Assembly (NCBI RefSeq): GCF_963691685.1
Contig: NZ_OY829290.1
Coordinates: 4,243,001 to 4,307,000 of the forward strand
Origin: Thalassovita sp.
GTDB taxonomy: Bacteria > Pseudomonadota > Alphaproteobacteria > Rhodobacterales > Rhodobacteraceae
DNA length: 64,000 nucleotides
Reading direction: 5' to 3'
Part shown: piece after piece, positions 33,687 to 41,467 of the stretch
Layout of the letters: every line of letters begins with the position of its first letter
Numbering within the stretch: the stretch's first letter is position 1
Notes under the pieces: generated by a model
Databases searched by the model: none
Told to the model about the DNA's origin: nothing
The model's input: only the letters and a program-made list of their open reading frames with translations
Position numbers and translations under genes: made by a program

Positions 33687-33725
33687 TCTATATCGGAAAA
33701 TATCAATATAGAGGATTCTCTATAT
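33687..33725. promoter_or_regulatory. ArsR operator array with three alternating half-sites
   Basis: TCTATAT (33687-33693), ATATAGA (33706-33712) and TCTATAT (33719-33725) alternate in orientation. The last two belong to a perfect 8-bp dyad ATATAGAG-GATT-CTCTATAT (33706-33725) that overlaps the first bases of the arsR start codon. AT-rich dyads of this kind are typical ArsR/SmtB sites. The array fills the divergent promoter of the decarboxylase and arsR genes. Confidence 0.75.
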
Positions 33726-34053
33726 GAACAACGGATTTGTCGACATGGTGCCCGCTTTGCGGGCTTTGGCCAATCCGCACCGTGCTCAGATCATGGATTG
33801 GCTGCTGGACCCGCTGGCGCATTTCCCGCCGCAGCGTGATGGGTGCCGGCTGAAGGATGGCGTCTGTGTGGGGTTCATCACCGACAAAACCGGCCTCAGC
33901 CAGCCGACGGTCACCAGCCATATGAAGGCATTGGAAGCGGCCGGTTTGGTGACCTCAAAGAAGATCAAGAACTGGGTGTTTTACAAGGCTGATGCCGGGC
34001 AACTGCAGGCGCTCTCGGCTGGTTTTGATCAGGGCGCACGGGCGCAAAGTTGA
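33724..34053 (+). CDS. ArsR-family transcriptional regulator
   Basis: 109 residues. The winged helix contains VPALRALANPHRAQIMDWLLD, the recognition helix region GLSQPTVTSHMKALEAAGLV and the wing KIKNWVFYKAD. Between helices 2 and 3 is an insert (FPPQRDGCRLKDGVCVGF) with two Cys six residues apart, unlike the CxC of arsenic or cadmium sensors. Related ArsR proteins with this insert are widespread in Proteobacteria; a metal or thiol sensor is possible. GAGG lies nine bases before the start, inside the operator dyad, so repressor binding could block both transcription and the ribosome site region. Confidence 0.9.
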   Translation: MNNGFVDMVPALRALANPHRAQIMDWLLDPLAHFPPQRDGCRLKDGVCVGFITDKTGLSQPTVTSHMKALEAAGLVTSKKIKNWVFYKADAGQLQALSAGFDQGARAQS

Positions 34054-34129
34054 CGCCAAGTCCACAGTGACAGGTCCAAATCGCGTGCTACCCTCATCGG
34101 TGGAGGACAGATACGGGAGGATCTGAATC

Positions 34130-34849
34130 ATGGGCGCGACCTTACGTGTATTGATGAATATGGGCACGCTGCACCGGTTGGCACCACTGTGGTTCGCCGG
34201 GATCGTGGCGCTGGTGGTGTTTTGGACCCCTTGGTTGCTGCTGGCCCTGGTTTACGGCGCGGTGATGCAGTTCTTTGTTGAATATGCCATGCACCGGTTT
34301 CTGCTGCACCGGGAACCACCAACCGATCAGAGCCCGTTCAATGAGCTTTATCGCAGCCACATCGGCCATCATGAGTTCCCCAATGATCCCGAGTTCTTCA
34401 CCGGTGATCAGCATTGGTATCCGGTGAAATTTGCCAGCAAATCGCTGGTGGTGCATTTCCTGATCCTCTGGCCCTTTGTTGGCTGGCAGATGGCGCTGCT
34501 GTTTCCCTTTGTGGCGCTGACCGTTGGGTCGGTGACTGCATTCACCTTCTATGAATACTGCCACACGCTTGCGCATCTGAACGTGCCCAAGGGCTGGTTT
34601 GGCGAGCGGGTGACACGCAGCCATCTGCGTCATCATTTCAACGATCACGAGGCCACGTTCCACGTCAGCTTTGGCATGGAATGGATCGACCGGCTGTTTG
34701 GCACCAAATACGAACGTGGCGCGGCGAAGGAACGGTTTGACCGCAAAACGATTCTTTCGATGGGGATGGATCCGGACGATCTGCGGCTGGTCACCGCGCG
34801 CAAGGCTTTCGGCATCAAGGACCACCCCACAAGGCGCAAAGAGGCCTGA
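34130..34849 (+). CDS. Fatty acid hydroxylase superfamily membrane protein
   Basis: 239 residues with GGGAGGA upstream of ATG 34130. Hydrophobic segments (about residues 18-50 and 105-140) separate the histidine boxes of the di-iron hydroxylase/desaturase superfamily: HRFLLH, HIGHHEF, HTLAH and SHLRHHFNDH. Members include sterol desaturase-like enzymes, carotenoid hydroxylases and lipid hydroxylases. The short length and single domain resemble bacterial lipid hydroxylases, but the substrate is unknown. It follows the arsR gene by 76 bp and a weak hairpin follows it. Confidence 0.87.
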   Translation: MGATLRVLMNMGTLHRLAPLWFAGIVALVVFWTPWLLLALVYGAVMQFFVEYAMHRFLLHREPPTDQSPFNELYRSHIGHHEFPNDPEFFTGDQHWYPVKFASKSLVVHFLILWPFVGWQMALLFPFVALTVGSVTAFTFYEYCHTLAHLNVPKGWFGERVTRSHLRHHFNDHEATFHVSFGMEWIDRLFGTKYERGAAKERFDRKTILSMGMDPDDLRLVTARKAFGIKDHPTRRKEA

Positions 34850-34869
34850 ACCCCACCAAGATCAGCACT

Positions 34870-34893
34870 GCCCCGCCCTAGAAACGGCGGGGC
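34870..34893 (+). terminator. Hairpin after the fatty acid hydroxylase gene
   Basis: GCCCCGCC (34870-34877) pairs perfectly with GGCGGGGC (34886-34893) around an 8-nt loop. The tail TTGTCATTT is only moderately T-rich. It separates the hydroxylase gene from the Zur-controlled unit. Confidence 0.6.
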
Positions 34894-34920
34894 TTGTCAT
34901 TTGGGTCCGCTGGATTCTAT

Positions 34921-34941
34921 AAATGTTATGTTATTACATTT
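34921..34941. promoter_or_regulatory. Zur-type operator upstream of zigA-like gene
   Basis: The 21-bp element starts AAATGTTAT, has a GTT centre and ends ATTACATTT. It differs at only two defined positions from the proteobacterial Zur palindrome (AAATGTTATA-N-TATAACATTT) as I recall it. It ends 15 bp before the start codon of a COG0523 metallochaperone, a classic Zur target. Zinc-loaded Zur would block transcription. Confidence 0.85.
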
Positions 34942-34956
34942 TATCCAGCGAGCCCC

Positions 34957-36195
34957 ATGTCAGATACAGCGCCCGATAGATCGACCGACCCCCGCCTGCC
35001 CGTCACCGTCCTTTCCGGATTTCTGGGCGCCGGCAAAACAACCCTGCTGAACCGTTTGCTCAACAACCGCGACAACCATCGCATCGCCGTCATCGTGAAC
35101 GATATGTCCGAAGTGAACATCGACGCCGATCTGGTGCGCAGTGACAGCGGATCGCTGAGCCATACCGACGAAACCCTCGTTGAGATGTCCAACGGCTGTA
35201 TCTGCTGCACCCTGCGCGAAGATCTGTTGCTTGAGGTTCGGCAATTGGCTGAGGCCGGACGATTTGACTACCTGTTGATCGAGTCCTCCGGGATTTCCGA
35301 ACCTATTCCCGTCGCGACCTCCTTTGCCTTTCGCGATGAAGAAGGCCGCAGCCTGTCCGACGTTGCACGTCTGGACACGATGGCCACCGTGGTGGATGCG
35401 GTGAACCTGTTGGAAAACTACTCCAGCCACGATTTTCTGGCTGACCATGGTGAAACCGCGGGCGAAGGCGATGACCGTACCCTGGTGCATCTGCTGACCG
35501 ACCAGATCGAATTTGCAGATGTCGTTGTGCTGAACAAAGTCAGCGCCGCCGGCCCGGAGCGCACCAAAGCCGCCCGGCAAATCATCCGCAGTCTGAACGG
35601 GGATGCCAAGATCATCGAAACGGATTTTTCCGAGGTCGCGGTTGCGGATCTGCTGAACACCGGACTGTTTGACTTTGACCGCGCCTATGAGCACCCGATG
35701 TGGGCAAAGGAGCTTTACGGCTTTGAGGATCACGTCCCCGAAACCGAGGAATACGGCGTGGCTTCCTACGTGTTTCGTGCCCACGCGCCATTTGATCCGC
35801 GCCGGATTCATGACCTGCTGAACGGGCCGCTGCCCGGTGTGATCCGGGCCAAGGGTCATATGTGGCTCGCAAGCCGCCCCAAATGGGTGGCCGAGTTTTC
35901 ATTGGCGGGTGCGCTCTCTTCGATTGGCCCGATTGGCACCTGGTGGGCCTCCGTCCCGGCGGACACCTGGCCGAACCACGAAGGTCTGCGCAAATACATG
36001 CAGGACCACTGGCGCGAACCATTTGGGGATCGCCGGCAGGAGTTGGTCTTTATCGGTGCTGGCATCGACTGGCCCAAATTGCGCGCCCAGCTCGAATCCT
36101 GTCTAGTACAACAGGCCACCCTGGAAACCCTGCCAAACTACGCCGAAATGCCGGACCCGTTCCCGCCCTGGCGTCAAGCGGAGGCGGCTGAGTAA
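34957..36195 (+). CDS. zigA: COG0523 GTPase, ZigA-type zinc metallochaperone
   Basis: 412 residues from ATG 34957; a longer in-frame reading from 34894 would run through the Zur operator and is unlikely. The GTPase has Walker A LSGFLGAGKTTLLNRLL, the metal-binding CxCC motif in NGCICCTLRED, switch region ESSGISEP and base-specificity NKVSAAGP. The C-terminal CobW domain follows. Low-zinc-induced members deliver zinc to essential enzymes when the metal is scarce. The Zur-type palindrome before the gene supports that subgroup over cobalamin CobW. The next gene overlaps its stop by one base (TAATG). Confidence 0.92.
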   Translation: MSDTAPDRSTDPRLPVTVLSGFLGAGKTTLLNRLLNNRDNHRIAVIVNDMSEVNIDADLVRSDSGSLSHTDETLVEMSNGCICCTLREDLLLEVRQLAEAGRFDYLLIESSGISEPIPVATSFAFRDEEGRSLSDVARLDTMATVVDAVNLLENYSSHDFLADHGETAGEGDDRTLVHLLTDQIEFADVVVLNKVSAAGPERTKAARQIIRSLNGDAKIIETDFSEVAVADLLNTGLFDFDRAYEHPMWAKELYGFEDHVPETEEYGVASYVFRAHAPFDPRRIHDLLNGPLPGVIRAKGHMWLASRPKWVAEFSLAGALSSIGPIGTWWASVPADTWPNHEGLRKYMQDHWREPFGDRRQELVFIGAGIDWPKLRAQLESCLVQQATLETLPNYAEMPDPFPPWRQAEAAE

Positions 36196-36476
36196 TGGCC
36201 AGCAATGCACAGATGGGCAAACGGGCCCGAAAGTGTGGCAACCTGGGTCAAACCGGGTTGCGCCGCCGCAAGCGGCGTGGCGATCCCATGCGCGATTATG
36301 ACAGCCTGCCGCCTGCGCTGCGGCACTGGCTGCAACAGGCCGTCTTGCCCTGGTCGCCACACTCCTGCCGACGCATCTGGAACACCGCCTTGCAGACAGG
36401 CGCAACCCAAGCCGAAGCCCTTGCTCAGTTGGACCGGCTGGAAGCCGCGACTCTCAACCGCGCCCGGGCGGCCTGA
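36195..36476 (+). CDS. Small basic protein, DUF6525-like
   Basis: 93 residues beginning at the A of the zigA stop (TAATG overlap), so translation is coupled. The N-terminal third is very basic (GLRRRKRRGDPMRDYDSLPP). The rest contains LRHWLQQAVLPWSPHSCRRIW and ALAQLDRLEAATLNRAR. I recall similar short proteins (DUF6525) next to zigA in other roseobacters, but this is from memory. No metal motif apart from scattered Cys and His. Co-expression under Zur suggests a part in zinc starvation. Confidence 0.7.
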   Translation: MASNAQMGKRARKCGNLGQTGLRRRKRRGDPMRDYDSLPPALRHWLQQAVLPWSPHSCRRIWNTALQTGATQAEALAQLDRLEAATLNRARAA

Positions 36477-36603
36477 GTCTGATTGTTGTTTCAAAACTTA
36501 CAAAAAACATGTATGGCCCCGCTATCTGAGACGTTGTGCCCGGACCCTGGCACTCGGAATGAAGATAATGGGGTCGGCGGCAATGGGGCCGTCATTTACA
36601 CAA

Positions 36604-36633
36604 GGCAGCGCGGGATACGCCCGAGATGCTGCC
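36604..36633 (+). promoter_or_regulatory. Two-step hairpin in the pnp leader
   Basis: Outer stem GGCAGC (36604-36609) with GCTGCC (36628-36633). Inner stem CGGG (36611-36614) with CCCG (36620-36623) around ATACG. It lies directly before the TAGGA ribosome site of pnp, where E. coli has the RNase III-processed hairpin through which PNPase represses itself. Confidence 0.55.
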
Positions 36634-36648
36634 AACTAGGATACGCAT

Positions 36649-38775
36649 ATGTTTGACGTAACGACCAAATCGATGCAGTGGGGCGAAGAGACCCTCACTC
36701 TGGAAACGGGCAAGGTTGCCCGTCAGGCCGACGGCACCGTCATCGCCACTCTGGGCGAGACTTCCGTCATGGCCAACGTGACCTTCGCAAAGGCACCAAA
36801 ACCCGGTCAGGATTTCTTCCCGCTGACCGTACATTACCAAGAGAAATACTACGCCGCCGGTAAGATCCCTGGCGGTTTCTTTAAGCGCGAAGCGCGCCCG
36901 ACCGAAAAAGAAACCCTGACCGCACGTCTGATCGACCGTCCGATCCGTCCGCTGTTCGTCCCCGGCTTCAAACACGAAGTTCTGGTGATGTGCACCGTGC
37001 TGTCCCACGACCTGGTCAACGACCCCGACGTTGTTGCCATGATCGCGGCCTCCGCTGCGCTGACCATTTCCGGCGCGCCGTTCCGCGGTCCGATCGCCTG
37101 TGCCCGTGTTGGTTTTGAGGATGGTGAATACATCCTGAACCCGACCGTGGACGACATGGACCAGCTGCGCAACAACCCCGAGCAGCGCCTCGACCTGGTT
37201 GTGGCCGGCACCAAAGACGCCGTGATGATGGTCGAATCGGAAGCCTACGAGCTGACCGAAGCCGAGATGCTGGGTGCGGTGAACTTCGCCCACGAACAGA
37301 TCCAGCCGGTGATCGACCTGATCATCGATCTGGCCGAAGACGCCGCCAAAGATCCGTTTGAATTCGTATCGCCCGACTACTCGGAGCTGTTCGAAGTGGT
37401 GAAAGCCGCGGGCGAAGAGCAGATGCGTGCCGCCTATGCCATCACCGACAAGCAAGAGCGCGTTGCCGCTGTTGCCGCTGCGCGTGAAGCTATCATTGCA
37501 GGCCTGAGCGAAGAACAGCAGGAAGATGCGGATCTGGGTTCGGCCCTGAAGAAGCTGGAATCCACCGTTCTGCGTGGCACCGTTGTAAAAGAAGGCAAGC
37601 GGATCGACGGCCGTGCGCTGGACGAGATCCGTCCGATCGTTGCTGAAACCGGCATGCTGCCGCGGACCCACGGGTCGGCCCTGTTCACCCGTGGTGAAAC
37701 CCAGGGTCTGGTTGTGACCACTCTGGGCACGGGCGACGATGAGCAGATCATCGACGCACTGCACGGCAACTACCGTTCGAACTTCCTGCTGCATTATAAC
37801 TTCCCGCCCTACTCGGTTGGTGAAGTGGGCCGCGTTGGCTCGCCCGGTCGTCGTGAAATCGGTCACGGTAAGCTGGCATGGCGTGCGCTGCAGGCTGTTC
37901 TGCCCGCCCCGACTGACTTCCCCTACACCGTGCGTGTGGTTTCTGAGATCACCGAATCGAACGGCTCCTCCTCGATGGCGTCGGTCTGCGGTGGCTCGCT
38001 GTCGATGATGGACGCAGGTGTACCGCTGAAATCGGCCGTTGCCGGTGTGGCCATGGGTCTGGTTCTGGAAGAAGACGGTTCCTACGCGATCCTGTCCGAC
38101 ATTCTGGGCGACGAAGATCACCTGGGCGACATGGACTTCAAAGTGGCAGGTACCGAAAACGGCATCACCTCGCTGCAGATGGACATCAAGGTTGCAGGCA
38201 TCACGCCTGAAATCATGGAGAAAGCGCTGGCACAGGCGAAAGCCGGCCGGATGCAAATCCTGGGTGAGATGAACAAAGCGCTGTCCGGCGCCTCGGAATT
38301 CTCGGTCCACGCTCCGCGCATTGAAACCATGCAGATCCCGACCGACAAGATCCGTGAAGTGATCGGCTCGGGCGGCAAAGTGATCCGCGAAATCGTTGAA
38401 GTGTCCGGCGCCAAAGTCGACATCAACGACGACGGCATCATCAAGATCGCTTCGCCTGACGGTGAGTGCATCAAGAAGGCTTATGAGATGATCCACTCGA
38501 TCGTCGCTGAGCCGGAAGAAGGCGCCATCTACAAAGGTAAAGTTGTGAAGATCGTCGACTTCGGCGCCTTCGTGAACTTCTTTGGCAAGCGCGACGGTCT
38601 GGTGCACGTGTCCCAGATCGAAAACCGCCGCCTGAACCACCCCTCCGACGTTCTGAAGGAAGGTCAGGAAGTGTGGGTCAAACTGCTCGGCTTCGACGAC
38701 CGCGGCAAAGTCCGCCTGTCGATGAAAGTTGTCGATCAGGAAACCGGCGAAGAAGCCAAAAAAGAAGAAGAGTAA
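36649..38775 (+). CDS. pnp: Polynucleotide phosphorylase
   Basis: 708 residues, normal length. PNPase degrades RNA 3' to 5' phosphorolytically and is part of the degradosome. Order of domains: RNase PH 1 (residues about 1-140), all-helical linker, RNase PH 2 (about 320-540, with GRREIGHGKLAWRAL and FPYTVRVVSEITESNGSSSM, the active-site region), KH (IREVIGSGGKVIREIVE, about 565) and S1 (GAIYKGKVVKIVDFGAFVNF, about 625-690). The acidic/basic tail is EEAKKEEE. Codon bias is strong. A leader hairpin precedes it and a bidirectional terminator follows. Confidence 0.99.
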   Translation: MFDVTTKSMQWGEETLTLETGKVARQADGTVIATLGETSVMANVTFAKAPKPGQDFFPLTVHYQEKYYAAGKIPGGFFKREARPTEKETLTARLIDRPIRPLFVPGFKHEVLVMCTVLSHDLVNDPDVVAMIAASAALTISGAPFRGPIACARVGFEDGEYILNPTVDDMDQLRNNPEQRLDLVVAGTKDAVMMVESEAYELTEAEMLGAVNFAHEQIQPVIDLIIDLAEDAAKDPFEFVSPDYSELFEVVKAAGEEQMRAAYAITDKQERVAAVAAAREAIIAGLSEEQQEDADLGSALKKLESTVLRGTVVKEGKRIDGRALDEIRPIVAETGMLPRTHGSALFTRGETQGLVVTTLGTGDDEQIIDALHGNYRSNFLLHYNFPPYSVGEVGRVGSPGRREIGHGKLAWRALQAVLPAPTDFPYTVRVVSEITESNGSSSMASVCGGSLSMMDAGVPLKSAVAGVAMGLVLEEDGSYAILSDILGDEDHLGDMDFKVAGTENGITSLQMDIKVAGITPEIMEKALAQAKAGRMQILGEMNKALSGASEFSVHAPRIETMQIPTDKIREVIGSGGKVIREIVEVSGAKVDINDDGIIKIASPDGECIKKAYEMIHSIVAEPEEGAIYKGKVVKIVDFGAFVNFFGKRDGLVHVSQIENRRLNHPSDVLKEGQEVWVKLLGFDDRGKVRLSMKVVDQETGEEAKKEEE

Positions 38776-38801
38776 ACCTCTTCCTCTTGCCAGAAACAAA
38801 G

Positions 38802-38830
38802 AAGCCCCGGTCAGATGACCGGGGCTTTTG
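38802..38830. terminator. Bidirectional terminator, pnp / peroxiredoxin
   Basis: AAGCCCCGGTC (38802-38812) pairs with GACCGGGGCTT (38817-38827), T-rich on both outgoing strands. It serves pnp and the convergent peroxiredoxin gene. Confidence 0.93.
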
Positions 38831-38850
38831 TTTTTCAGGTGTTTAACTGA

Positions 38851-39504
38851 TCACTCAGGGTTCTTGGCGAACCGCAGGTAGGGCAGTTTTTTGTCCAGCG
38901 CGCCGTATTTTTCTTCGGCGGCGGCGTCGTCCAGGGCAAGGGCAACAATCACGTCCTGACCCTGCTGCCAGTTGGCCGGGGTGGCCAGTGGCTGGCCGTA
39001 GGTGCGCTGCAACCCGTCCAGGGCGCGCAGAACTTCGGCAAAGTTGCGGCCCACGGTCATCGGGTAGGTCATGGTCAGCTGCAGCTTTTTATCCGGCGAG
39101 ATGATGAAGACCGACCGCACGGTGGCGCTGTCTGCCGGGGTCCGGCCGTCGGGCAGATAGGCATCTGCGGGCAGCATGTCGAACATCTTGGACACGTCCA
39201 GGCCACTATCCGCGATGATCGGGAAACCTGCCTCAGCGCCGGCGTAAGATTCGATGTCACCTTTCCAGCCCTTGTGCTCCTCCACGCCATCGACGGAAAC
39301 GCCGATCACCTTGGTGTTGCGTTTGGCCCATTCATCGGCCAGCTGCGCAACGGCGCCAAATTCAGTGGTGCAAACCGGGGTAAAATCCTTGGGGTGTGAA
39401 AACAAAATGGCCCAGCTGTCGCCGATCCAATCATGGAACGAGATGGTGCCGTGATCCGTCTCGGCGGTGAAATTCGGCACGATGTCGTTGATGCGCAAAC
39501 CCAT
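38851..39504 (-). CDS. 1-Cys peroxiredoxin (Prx6 type)
   Basis: 217 residues. The peroxidatic Cys is in HPKDFTPVCTTEFGAVAQL (near residue 45), with the downstream conserved Arg in the SATVRSVFIISPDKKLQL region. The long C-terminal domain (PANWQQGQDVIVALALDDAAAEEKYG) is the Prx6 hallmark that distinguishes it from AhpC/TSA types. It reduces hydroperoxides in the cytoplasm; the reductant is usually thioredoxin or glutathione. It reads alone, ends at a terminator shared with pnp, and its promoter region is shared with a divergent aldehyde dehydrogenase. Confidence 0.95.
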   Translation of the reverse strand: MGLRINDIVPNFTAETDHGTISFHDWIGDSWAILFSHPKDFTPVCTTEFGAVAQLADEWAKRNTKVIGVSVDGVEEHKGWKGDIESYAGAEAGFPIIADSGLDVSKMFDMLPADAYLPDGRTPADSATVRSVFIISPDKKLQLTMTYPMTVGRNFAEVLRALDGLQRTYGQPLATPANWQQGQDVIVALALDDAAAEEKYGALDKKLPYLRFAKNPE

Positions 39505-39826
39505 TTTTCAATGTCCTTTCAGGTAAAGCGACAGGTTGTTTGGTAGAGATAGGCACGCCTCTCTTTCCTGCAAGCCATCATCACCAGTGCGGCCGTTCAC
39601 GCAACCGTGAATCATGTCCCTCGCGTCAGAAAGACACCGGAAGACACCCGCGAATTGACAGATGTGAAAATTTGATCAAATTATTGTATCGGGTACATGA
39701 GCAGGGCTTGCGCCTATGCCGCAGCCCTGACAGAGTGCGCGGGATTCTGGTAAGATCTTCCACATCGTGGAACTTTCCAGCGCAAAGACAGAATATACGC
39801 AATTTGCGTCTCATGGAGGTCATGCA
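39505..39826. other. 322-bp divergent promoter region, peroxiredoxin / ALDH
   Basis: No gene. It holds a perfect 14-bp palindrome AATTTGATCAAATT (39669-39682). It also holds a stable hairpin at 39702-39729, in which CAGGGCTTGCG pairs with CGCAGCCCTG with one bulged T, about 100 nt before the ALDH start. The ALDH ribosome site GGAGG is at its end. The size and symmetry suggest more than a minimal promoter. Confidence 0.6.
39669..39682. promoter_or_regulatory. Perfect 14-bp palindrome AATTTGATCAAATT
   Basis: The palindrome lies between the divergent peroxiredoxin and ALDH genes. Its half-sites are contiguous, unlike the gapped TTGAT-N4-ATCAA of FNR. A dimeric repressor site is plausible; the protein is unknown, and the TetR gene downstream of the ALDH is one candidate. 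Confidence 0.45.
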
Positions 39827-41266
39827 ATGATCGAGAAACGTCAGTTCTATATCAACGGTGCTTGGGTCGACCCGATCGAGGGCGCGGATCATCACGTGAT
39901 TGATCCCTCAACCGAAGAACCCTGTGCCGTCATTTCGATGGGTGGTCAGGCCGACGCCGATGCCGCCGTTGCGGCGGCCAAAGCGGCCTTCCCGGCGTGG
40001 ATGAACACCCCGGTCGAAGAGCGGATTGCCCTGGTTGAGAAATTCCTTGAGGTCTATCAGCGCCGCAATGATGAGATGGGCGAAGCCATCTCGCTGGAGA
40101 TGGGTGCGCCGATCGATATGGCCAAAGCCTCGCAGGCGGGCGCCGGGTCCTACCACGCGGCCAACTTCCTGCGCGCGGCCAAGAAGTTTGATTTCTTCAA
40201 ACCGCTGGGCGATCACGCACCAAACGACCGTATCGCGATGGAGCCGATCGGCGTCTGTGCCCTGATCACCCCATGGAACTGGCCGATGAACCAGGTGGTT
40301 CTGAAGGTGATCGCCGCCGCCATCGCTGGCTGCACCATGGTGCTGAAACCATCGGAAGAAAGCCCGCTGAACGCGCTGCTGTTTGCTGAGTTCATGGACG
40401 AAGCCGGCTTCCCCGCCGGTGTCTTCAACCTGGTGAACGGTGATGGCATGGGTGTTGGCGCGGCTCTGACCGGCCACAAGGACGTGGACATGGTCTCCTT
40501 CACCGGTTCCACCCGCGCAGGCATCGCCATCTCGCAGAATGCGGCCCTGACGCTGAAGCGTGTGCACCTGGAACTGGGCGGCAAAGGCGCCAACCTTCTG
40601 TTTGCAGATGCTGACGACAAGGCCGTCAAACGTGGCGTGCGCCATATGATGGAAAACTCAGGCCAGAGCTGCAACGCCCCGTCGCGGATGATGGTTCAAC
40701 GTGAGATCTATGATCGCGTGGTGGATGAAGCGGCTGAGATTGCCAGCAGCACCAAAGTGGCCAGCGCCCACGAAAGTGGTCGCCACATCGGCCCGGTGGT
40801 GAACGAAGCCCAGTGGAACAAGATCCAAGGTCTGATCCAGAAAGGCATCGACGAAGGCGCCCGCGTGGTAGCCGGTGGTCTGGGTCGCCCCGAAGGTCTG
40901 AACAAAGGTTTCTTCGTTCGCCCCACCGTGTTTGCGGATGTGAACAACGATATGACCATCGCCCGCGAGGAGATCTTTGGCCCGGTGCTGTCGATCATCC
41001 CCTTCGACACCGAAGAGGAAGCCGTGGAAATGGCCAATGACACCGTCTATGGCCTGACCAACTACGTGCAAACGCAGGACGGCGCTCGTGCCAACCGGGT
41101 CGCACGTCAGTTCCGCTCGGGTATGGTGGAAATCAACGGCAACAGCCGCGGTGCTGGCGCACCTTTCGGCGGTATGAAACAGTCCGGCAACGGCCGCGAG
41201 GGCGGCACTTGGGGGATTGAGGACTTCCTGGAAGTCAAATCCATCGCTGGCTGGACCGAAGAGTAA
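39827..41266 (+). CDS. Aldehyde dehydrogenase family protein
   Basis: 479 residues from ATG 39827 with GGAGG upstream. Standard single-module ALDH: cofactor site ITPWNWPMNQV, FTGSTRAG loop, general base Glu in LELGGKGANL, and the nucleophile Cys282 in NSGQSCNAPSR. The Asn-Ala-Pro after the Cys and the GNGREGGTWG end resemble family members acting on small hydroxy- or amino-aldehydes. The substrate is not determinable. An intrinsic terminator follows, then a TetR gene. The upstream region is shared with the peroxiredoxin gene. Confidence 0.93.
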   Translation: MIEKRQFYINGAWVDPIEGADHHVIDPSTEEPCAVISMGGQADADAAVAAAKAAFPAWMNTPVEERIALVEKFLEVYQRRNDEMGEAISLEMGAPIDMAKASQAGAGSYHAANFLRAAKKFDFFKPLGDHAPNDRIAMEPIGVCALITPWNWPMNQVVLKVIAAAIAGCTMVLKPSEESPLNALLFAEFMDEAGFPAGVFNLVNGDGMGVGAALTGHKDVDMVSFTGSTRAGIAISQNAALTLKRVHLELGGKGANLLFADADDKAVKRGVRHMMENSGQSCNAPSRMMVQREIYDRVVDEAAEIASSTKVASAHESGRHIGPVVNEAQWNKIQGLIQKGIDEGARVVAGGLGRPEGLNKGFFVRPTVFADVNNDMTIAREEIFGPVLSIIPFDTEEEAVEMANDTVYGLTNYVQTQDGARANRVARQFRSGMVEINGNSRGAGAPFGGMKQSGNGREGGTWGIEDFLEVKSIAGWTEE

Positions 41267-41288
41267 TCTTCGCCACAAAAGACCACAG

Positions 41289-41318
41289 AAACCGGGGCGG
41301 CGACGTCCCGGTTTTTTT
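41289..41318 (+). terminator. Intrinsic terminator after the ALDH gene
   Basis: AAACCGGG (41289-41296) pairs with CCCGGTTT (41307-41314), followed directly by a run of T (41312-41318). The loop is 10 nt. Confidence 0.85.
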
Positions 41319-41467
41319 GTGTCTGCGTTGATCAACTCCAATTGTTTTCCGCCCGGCCCGACTGCTTTCATCCGCATTCTGGCTTTTATCGACCGGTTGG
41401 GCTAAGTCGGATATGCACCCTTCGGCACGGATACGGGCGATCAGTCCCAGGAAAAACGGTAGAGAAA

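Noticed and set aside
34894..34956. Longer N terminus for the zigA-like protein
   Set aside because: It would be encoded by the Zur palindrome and promoter; the P-loop comes shortly after ATG 34957 as in the family.
36592..38799. 735-codon open frame on the minus strand opposite pnp
   Set aside because: It is antisense to an unmistakable pnp gene. High GC at third positions makes such frames stay open; the translation is His/Phe/Gly-rich without family similarity.
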